Source: G039029935 sp039029935 (GTDB lineage Bacteria > Chloroflexota > Anaerolineae > Caldilineales > Caldilineaceae). From it: a DNA stretch of 11,624 bases. The notes beneath the pieces are model-generated. The model was not told where the DNA came from. It searched no databases and saw only the letters and a program-made list of their open reading frames with translations. Position 1 is the stretch's first letter; the number at the start of each line of letters is the position of its first letter. The stretch lies in contig JBCCFC010000298.1 in NCBI GenBank assembly GCA_039029935.1, forward strand, positions 1 through 11,624. Reading direction: 5' to 3'. The translations under genes and the position numbers were made by a program. Of the stretch, positions 6,073-11,624 are shown piece after piece.

Positions 6073-6804
6073 TCAGGCACGAAAGCCAGCCAAAGAGGAT
6101 GAGATAAGCATGTTATGTAACCAATGGTGATGATAAACAGAACCATTGAGTTTGTGTGCATGAGAGGAAAAAGCCTGTTGAGAACGGGGACAGTAAGGAC
6201 GGAAGTTATGAATCAAAGCCCAAGCCCGAATCCGCATTTCAGCAGATGCGAGATGTCCATGAAAATAATGATCAGCAAAGAGGTATCGGTTCATGGCATC
6301 GATATGGCGGTCAACCATGTTACTGGTCCTGTGAGAGCCAGGAAAAGAATAAGCTGGGGAAAACTCATCAAAACGACAGCAAAGCTTAAGAACGGCTTCA
6401 AAGATGGGACCATCAGGCAGGTCAGTGAGTGACCAATAGAAGAGTTCGTTCAGAAGGTCATCGAATTCATCTTCAGTAGTGGCACGGTAAACGTCCCAAA
6501 CTTTGGTGCAGAGTTCAAAGTATACGCTACCAAGTTGTTTCCCGCAACTGCGGATTTTGATGAAAGAGTGTAGAAAACACAAAATGGTTGTTATCGAAGG
6601 AAAAAGCGTTTTCCAGGCATTGACCGTTGATAACCATCCATCCGTGTTAACCGTTTTAGGTTGGTAACCAGGGGCAACATTCTGTGCTTCTGTTTTGAAT
6701 CGACCATAAGGCCGTTCCACAAAATAAATTACCCACATATTTGTGGAGTTAGGCAGGGGAACCCTTTGGGTCCTAATGCCAGTGTTCTCGTGTACAACCC
6801 GCAA
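6073..6804 (-). pseudogene. DDE-type transposase remnant, N-terminal part missing
   Basis: The minus-strand frame from ATG 6804 gives 243 residues, but only about residues 31-243 look like transposase; the first 30 derive from the adjoining palindrome. Visible landmarks are YQPKTVNTDGW with a probable catalytic Asp (D55), CFLH (C76, H79) as in the C..H motif of IS256/MULE-like enzymes, and RTSNMVDR (159-166), which matches the place where those families have TTNxxE. Here the acidic residue is Asp. The C-terminal part (HLASAEMRIRAWALIHNFRP, then LNGSVY) looks complete. The N-terminal DNA-binding region and the first catalytic Asp are absent, so it should be inactive. I cannot name the IS family with certainty, and no target duplication is visible. 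Confidence 0.55.
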
Positions 6805-6861
6805 TAGGACCCAGAGGGTACCCCGCTAACTCCGCGTTTCGATGGGTAATTTATTTTGTGG
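6717..6861. repeat. About 145-bp imperfect palindrome (MITE-like or IS end)
   Basis: The outer arms CCACAAAATAAATTACCCA (6717-6735) and its exact reverse complement (6843-6861) are 19 bp. Inner arms 6746-6775 and 6805-6832 pair with a few mismatches and gaps, both running from GAGTTAG to GGGTCCTA when read inward. The unpaired centre is 6776-6804. Weak symmetry continues outside (AGGC at 6709-6712, GCCT at 6866-6869). The transposase similarity stops at its left edge, so it is either a small non-autonomous element or a rearranged IS terminus. No clear target-site duplication flanks it. Confidence 0.75.
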
Positions 6862-6976
6862 ATTAGCCTAACCTACCGAATACTGAACACCGACGTACCC
6901 ACTCACGCTTAAGTTTACACTAATGTCTTTGCCACTTTTCTGCTACCTCTGTAATAGTCAATAACAGGTTGAACAA

Positions 6977-7048
6977 ATAATATCCGTGTTCCGTCCCTAC
7001 CCGTGTCTGTATTCTTTGACGCGGATAGGGACGGAACACGGATATTAT
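6977..7048. repeat. Long perfect hairpin downstream of the macroglobulin gene
   Basis: Two 23-bp arms, 6977-6999 and 7026-7048, are exact reverse complements. The 26-base centre pairs further (CCGTGTC with GACGCGG, one G-T pair), leaving a loop of about 10 bases. It begins about 54 bases past the stop codon of the minus-strand macroglobulin gene, so it could end that transcript, but there is no T tract and it is much longer than a normal terminator. A REP/MITE-type element is the alternative. The rest of 6862-7101 shows nothing I can support. Confidence 0.75.
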
Positions 7049-7101
7049 CAATTATCGCAAACTGTTCACATTGTATCTGACCATTACACAAAACTACATT
7101 A

Positions 7102-10100
7102 TCAACCCCCCGTCCCCAACGTCACCACAATCCGCTGCGGCGGCGTCGTATCCCGCTGCTCCGGCGTGTAGTAGTCATAGGCCGTGCTACTCGGTGTTTG
7201 CGCCTGAATTGGGAACCGTGCCCGCAGCCGGTAGTCAAAGGTGTAGACTTGTCCACCCGGTACATCGGTCATGTAGAAGATCAACTGGCGACCTGTGCGC
7301 TCGTAGCGGTCAATCTCGCCGGATTCGACCAGGGCATCGAGGTCAGTTGTGATAGGACTGAATCCGGGCGGGATGCCCAAATCGACGAGGATTGTGCCTG
7401 CTGTGCCTTGGGCGAGTAGCTCGACTTCGGCCTGCACGTTGACGACATCGTTGACCTGTAGCTCGGTGCGGTCGTAGGTGACATCGACACGCATGGCATC
7501 GGGTTGTTCACGAACTGGCTCAACCCCTTCTTGAATATCCTGCCAAGGCACGTAGTACTCGGTGATGACCTGATATTGCACACCGCGTTGGCCGTTCATC
7601 TGGAGTTTGAGCGTGTTTGTGCCATCGCGTAGGTCCTCAAAGCGTACTTGCTGGACAACATCGCCGTTCTCGTCGTTGATGGTCACCACCTGTGCCTCAT
7701 CACCATTGACGCCCATCTCAATCGTGGCATCACCACCTTTACCACCACCCGCTTCGGCCAGCAGCAATGCTTTGAGCGAAAGGACCGTTGCCTGCGTGGT
7801 GTGGAATGCGCCAAAGCTATCCTTCTGGCTGACCAGATAGTCGAGTGCCTGTTGTGCGACATCGACGCGATAGTTTTCACGCAGCAGTGCCATTGCGACC
7901 AGTGCAGTGGTTTCGATGTTGGCGGCACTGCCACCCGAATCGAGCCATGTACTCAGCCCCGTGCGCCAGAAGAGTGTATCATCTGGGCCAGCAGTAGCAT
8001 TGGCAAGCAGAACATCCAATACAGGACGGGCGTTGGCATTGGCTGCGGTCAGGGCATTGGCGACGAGTCCAAGCATGTAGGCGTCGCTCGCAGTATTGTT
8101 ACCTGTATTGTTACCTGTATCCTCACCAGTAACAGTACTCAACTCACCCAGTTCACGCTCGATGTAGGCGATGGCATCTTGGACAGGTGCGCTGTTGGCA
8201 TACCCTGCATCGGCCAACGCCCAAGCAATGTACGCCGTAGCGGGCAGATTGCCTTCACCCATACGCTCGACACCGCTTTCGATGGTCATGCCCTGTGGTT
8301 CCCATGATCCGTTGGGCTGTTGACGCTGAATAAGGAAGTTGGCAGTACGCTCGAGCAGGTCCATATCCACATAGCTGACTTCGCTCATGTCGGTGAATTC
8401 CATCAGGCCATAGGCGGTAAGCATGGTCTGTGGTGGCGGGTCGCCAAAGAGACTAAAGCCACCGGGGTAGCCGCCAACCTCGAAGCTGAGTAATCGTTGA
8501 TAGCCCAAGTTGATAAACTGTTCAGCCTTAAGTTGCACCTGTGGGTTGATTTGGTCGGTGGTTTTCAGGTAATCGAGGACCATGATGTTAGGGTAGGTGG
8601 TGCTGCTGGTCTGCTCAAAACAGCCATAGGGTTGCTGCAACATTCCCTCCAGTCCATCCAGTACTTGGCTGACCACGCCGGGGTAGAGCTTGACTGTGAC
8701 TTTGCCTGTGCCGTCGATGGCATTGGCAGGCAGCTCAACATCCAACACCTGTAGGTCTTCGCTCACCTTGCCGTTGATGACCTCTGTCTGGCGTTGACCA
8801 TCAGGCAATACCTCCACTTGGCGCAACACCGCGTCGCTCATCTGTGAACCGATGGCGGTGATTTGCAGGTTGTGTGTGCCAAAGTCGAGGACACGGATGG
8901 GGATATAGGTGGCGGCAACTTCATTGGCCGCAATCTCAACCGTCAACTCAGGGTCGCCAGCAAACTCAAACCACTCGGCATCCGCAATCTCCAGGGTAAT
9001 CGTCTGCGCTTCGTCCAGATAGTTGAAGATGCTGACAGGCATGGCTAACTCATCACCCACTGTCAAGAAGCGGGGCAAATCTGGCTCGACAAAGAAATCT
9101 TGGAAGACACGCATCCCGACTTCGGCACTGCCCAAGTTACCATCTTTATCTGAGGCTAGTACGCTGATGCGCCATGTGGTGATGGAGTCGGCAATGGGTA
9201 CATCTAACTGCGCAACCCCATTCTCATCGGTCTCTACCTCTGGCATCCAGTAGAGCGTTTCAGGGAAGAATTGGCGCAGACGTGGGCGTTTGGCCTGACC
9301 GCGTGTGGCGGTGGTTTCGCCGTCAAAATCAGCCTCATCCATCTCGGCCTCTTCTTCGATTTCCATCTCTGACATGTCTTCGGCAGGAGCCTCCATTGCA
9401 GCACTCTCTTCACCAAAATCAGCCATTGGCGCACCCGCTGGCGCACAGGCCACCCAGATGAAGCTGCTGAGGCCAATCATCACAGTAGCGGCGAGGACAC
9501 GACGACGGCGACGTGTGCCATCATAGATAGCAAGACCGAGTAGCGGGATGACAAAGGGAAGGCGATAGCCCCAGCCATAGGCTGTTGTGAGAATCGCATC
9601 CAGTTGGGATGGTGCTGGTGCTACAGCAACTGCTTCAACAATTGATTCATACACCGGTAGATTCACATCTGGTTCATAGGCCAATTCCTGTGCGAAGAGG
9701 CCAAAGAGGGCAACATCCTGTGGATTCATAAGGGCTGATGCGCTGCTCTTATAGGACTTGTCATAGGGTGAATAGTCGCTGTCTCGTAGTGGCACAAAAT
9801 CGCGAATCTCGTAGCGTGGCTCCTGCAATTCACGTTCGAGCAAGAAATACGTGCGGGCAAAACCGGGATTTTGTGCGCCGACAGCAAAGACGGATTCATC
9901 GACAATGCTGATGCCCAATGCGCTTGGCATGGGTGCGCCGTCACGGTTGACGGTGATGTCGAGTGTGGCCGTATCACCTGGGCGGTAGACATCAGCGTCG
10001 GTCTGTATATTGACCTCAGCAGGAGCTGGGTTGACGAGGATAAAGCGGCGGTCACGGACAATTTCGCCCTCACCGGTGATGACATAGGCGTTGAGTTCGA

Positions 10101-11624
10101 GCGTACCAAGCAACGAACCATCAAGGTCAATCGCTGCCTGTGCGACACCATTGCTGACAGGTAATGCTGCCAGTCCAAAGGTTTGACGACCTTTGATGAC
10201 ATCGAGATAGGCGGTGACCGCGTTGCCAGCGACTTGGATGTCGATGTTGAGTGTCTCGCCAATTTGATATTGTGGGCGTTCAGGTCGAATCAACACGGCG
10301 TTGGTTGTGCCACTTGTGCCGAGTGCGATCTCCTGTGTGGCCTGTTGACCGTCAGCATCGGTAGCGACAACTTCCAGCATGACATCACGGTTGCCACGTG
10401 GGGTGACGGTGATGGTGGCAAGGCCAAACTCGTCGGTTTCGATAGTGACTGTATCGGTAAGAGAATCGGTGTTGATGTTCAGGGTTGTCTGTGCAGAGCG
10501 GCCATTGGGATAGGTTGTTTGGAGATAAATGATGTTCTCTAAATTGGGGCGCAGGAAGCCTGACTCAGCGATGGCCTCAACGAGAATCACCTGTTCAGCA
10601 ATCGTGACACTATCCTCAGTATTCTCAGCATGGTTGGCTGTGTCGATGACGGTGATTTCGAGGTCAACCTTGGCTGTATTGCTTTCAAGTTGACCGACAA
10701 AATAGTCAGGCACTTGGAACTCATAGGCATAGAAGCCAGTTTCATCAGTTTCGCCCGCTAATTCAAAGACTTGGAAGCGGTCCACATCGGTGACAAATCC
10801 TTTGATGATGACCTGACCGCCGACAACGGGTTTGCCAAAGAAGTACTGTGCATCGACTGTGCCAGTGGCGATATCGCCAGGCATGTAGAACGACTTCTCG
10901 CTGTCAAAGGTAATCTCAAAGCGGGGCAATGTGTAGGGTTTGACCTCGACGCTGCGGCTGCTGGTGACAGGCCCCATCTCGGCAGTGACGATGTAGTCAC
11001 CACTGGCGGCTTGGCTGTCAATCATAAAATCGGTGGCCGCGATGCCATAGTCCGAGGTGGTGAGCGTTTTGCGCATGACGCGGTTGCCCTGTGGGTCCTG
11101 CACAGTCACCAGCAGTGGTTCGCCTTGGGCCGATTTGAGCGCATTGCTGTCCAGAGCCAAGCCACGAATGTGGATGGTCTGCCCCGGCTGATAGACAGGT
11201 TTGTCGGTGGTGATGAGGACGTTGTAGGCGCGACCCACATAGACAGGCTGCTGATATTGCACTTCATCATAGTCGGTTTCAGCGATGATGGTGAGCATGG
11301 ATTCGCTACCCGCCGATAATTCACCCTGAAGCTCATCTTCAGCCATGCCAAGGTCTGGCACATCAAAGTTGACCTGAATCAATCCCTGTGAATCGGTCTG
11401 CCCAGCAAAGACCTGATTTTGGTTGCCATCGGGTCGGTTGAGCAGCACCTGAACACGACCATTGGCAACAGGCACTTGATCAAACGGGTCTTTGACCTGC
11501 ACCAAGAACGCACCCTGGGTTTCTGGCTCCAGATAGAAGGCTTCGCCCATCACGGTGATGGCCTCTTCGCCAAGCTCTTGCCAAGGCTCTTCCTCGATAA
11601 ACTCCTCATCAAAGAGGACATCAG
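7102..11624 (-). CDS. Alpha-2-macroglobulin-like protease inhibitor (5' end outside window)
   Basis: The frame stays open past the GTG at 11553 to the window edge, so the true start and any N-terminal signal are unseen. Numbering from 11553: repeated macroglobulin (MG) beta domains fill about 1-650, with the strand motifs KPVYQPGQT (118-126), FYMPGD and VYRPGDT. Next come two hydrophobic segments (about 655-677 and 686-704) around RRRRR (681-685), and a very acidic stretch (about 711-745) where a bait region would lie. The A2M-family domain starts near FFPETLYW (762-769). The thioester motif GCFEQ (C978, E980, Q981) sits in an all-helical thioester domain, and a receptor-binding-like beta domain ends the protein. 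Bacterial homologues trap proteases: bait cleavage exposes the thioester, which links covalently to the attacker. GC content is higher than in the neighbours. No pbpC-like partner gene is visible in the window. Confidence 0.9.
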   Translation of the reverse strand, partial: DVLFDEEFIEEEPWQELGEEAITVMGEAFYLEPETQGAFLVQVKDPFDQVPVANGRVQVLLNRPDGNQNQVFAGQTDSQGLIQVNFDVPDLGMAEDELQGELSAGSESMLTIIAETDYDEVQYQQPVYVGRAYNVLITTDKPVYQPGQTIHIRGLALDSNALKSAQGEPLLVTVQDPQGNRVMRKTLTTSDYGIAATDFMIDSQAASGDYIVTAEMGPVTSSRSVEVKPYTLPRFEITFDSEKSFYMPGDIATGTVDAQYFFGKPVVGGQVIIKGFVTDVDRFQVFELAGETDETGFYAYEFQVPDYFVGQLESNTAKVDLEITVIDTANHAENTEDSVTIAEQVILVEAIAESGFLRPNLENIIYLQTTYPNGRSAQTTLNINTDSLTDTVTIETDEFGLATITVTPRGNRDVMLEVVATDADGQQATQEIALGTSGTTNAVLIRPERPQYQIGETLNIDIQVAGNAVTAYLDVIKGRQTFGLAALPVSNGVAQAAIDLDGSLLGTLELNAYVITGEGEIVRDRRFILVNPAPAEVNIQTDADVYRPGDTATLDITVNRDGAPMPSALGISIVDESVFAVGAQNPGFARTYFLLERELQEPRYEIRDFVPLRDSDYSPYDKSYKSSASALMNPQDVALFGLFAQELAYEPDVNLPVYESIVEAVAVAPAPSQLDAILTTAYGWGYRLPFVIPLLGLAIYDGTRRRRRVLAATVMIGLSSFIWVACAPAGAPMADFGEESAAMEAPAEDMSEMEIEEEAEMDEADFDGETTATRGQAKRPRLRQFFPETLYWMPEVETDENGVAQLDVPIADSITTWRISVLASDKDGNLGSAEVGMRVFQDFFVEPDLPRFLTVGDELAMPVSIFNYLDEAQTITLEIADAEWFEFAGDPELTVEIAANEVAATYIPIRVLDFGTHNLQITAIGSQMSDAVLRQVEVLPDGQRQTEVINGKVSEDLQVLDVELPANAIDGTGKVTVKLYPGVVSQVLDGLEGMLQQPYGCFEQTSSTTYPNIMVLDYLKTTDQINPQVQLKAEQFINLGYQRLLSFEVGGYPGGFSLFGDPPPQTMLTAYGLMEFTDMSEVSYVDMDLLERTANFLIQRQQPNGSWEPQGMTIESGVERMGEGNLPATAYIAWALADAGYANSAPVQDAIAYIERELGELSTVTGEDTGNNTGNNTASDAYMLGLVANALTAANANARPVLDVLLANATAGPDDTLFWRTGLSTWLDSGGSAANIETTALVAMALLRENYRVDVAQQALDYLVSQKDSFGAFHTTQATVLSLKALLLAEAGGGKGGDATIEMGVNGDEAQVVTINDENGDVVQQVRFEDLRDGTNTLKLQMNGQRGVQYQVITEYYVPWQDIQEGVEPVREQPDAMRVDVTYDRTELQVNDVVNVQAEVELLAQGTAGTILVDLGIPPGFSPITTDLDALVESGEIDRYERTGRQLIFYMTDVPGGQVYTFDYRLRARFPIQAQTPSSTAYDYYTPEQRDTTPPQRIVVTLGTGG
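8095..8118 (-). repeat. 12-bp tandem repeat in the macroglobulin thioester domain
   Basis: ATTGTTACCTGT occurs twice in a row (8095-8106 and 8107-8118 on the plus strand), encoding the duplicated GNNT in TGNNTGNNT on the minus strand. It adds an Asn/Thr loop between helices of the thioester domain and keeps the frame. It is probably a slippage product in a surface loop. Confidence 0.75.

Noticed and set aside
6124..6432. Plus-strand ORFs of 102 and 77 codons
   Set aside because: They lie antisense to the transposase remnant, have no ribosome binding site, and their products look compositionally random.
6776..6840. tRNA or small structured RNA inside the palindrome
   Set aside because: I found no cloverleaf or T-arm consensus; the folding is explained by the element's own inverted symmetry.
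7648..8307. Plus-strand ORF of 219 codons and other long plus-strand frames over 7.1-11.3 kb
   Set aside because: They are antisense to the macroglobulin gene, whose domain motifs and thioester site show which strand is real. The GC-rich codon pattern opens the opposite frames by chance.

Overview
The window looks like an accessory stretch of a bacterial chromosome, most likely Chloroflexota; a cyanobacterium is the main alternative. That assignment is an inference from gene content (a very large NACHT/FGE-like fusion, PIN and HigA-like toxin-antitoxin debris, a long alpha-2-macroglobulin), not from a marker gene. Base composition is mosaic. Hand counts give 18 of 60 G/C at 661-720 and 36 of 60 at 2641-2700, both inside the first gene, and 34 of 60 at 10321-10380 in the last gene.

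Layout. (i) 1-3813, plus strand: the 3' part of a giant signalling ATPase, with an N-terminal ParA/MinD-like P-loop module cut by the window edge, a central NACHT NTPase, an acidic linker with a 39-bp duplication, and a C-terminal formylglycine-generating-enzyme-like domain that lacks the catalytic cysteines. It resembles bacterial STAND/NACHT defence proteins. (ii) 3822-5996, plus strand: small genes punctuated by three nested copies of the 3' end of a HigA-like gene, lying directly after the NACHT gene, after a ribbon-helix-helix gene and after a PIN gene. Between them are a 57-residue cysteine-rich protein with its own near-consensus promoter, strong ribosome binding site and terminator-like hairpin; an unrecognised 113-residue ORF overlapping a tandem ribbon-helix-helix protein; and a probable antitoxin followed by a PIN toxin gene interrupted by an in-frame TGA. 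(iii) 6073-7048: mobile-element debris, made up of a minus-strand transposase lacking its N-terminal part, a roughly 145-bp imperfect palindrome where it is cut off, and a separate long perfect hairpin. (iv) 7102-11624, minus strand: an alpha-2-macroglobulin-like protein with a CxEQ thioester motif and an unusual membrane hairpin in its middle; its 5' end lies outside the window.

How it fits together. The left two thirds reads as a partly decayed defence or toxin-antitoxin island: one large sensor ATPase, TA pairs that have lost function by a nonsense codon or frameshift, and transposon scars. The alpha-2-macroglobulin gene is a separate, converging, higher-GC unit that probably defends the cell surface against proteases. 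No complete new system is proven. The best candidates for a closer look are the tripartite NACHT protein, the repeated HigA tails, the small cysteine-rich gene, and the mid-protein membrane anchor of the macroglobulin.
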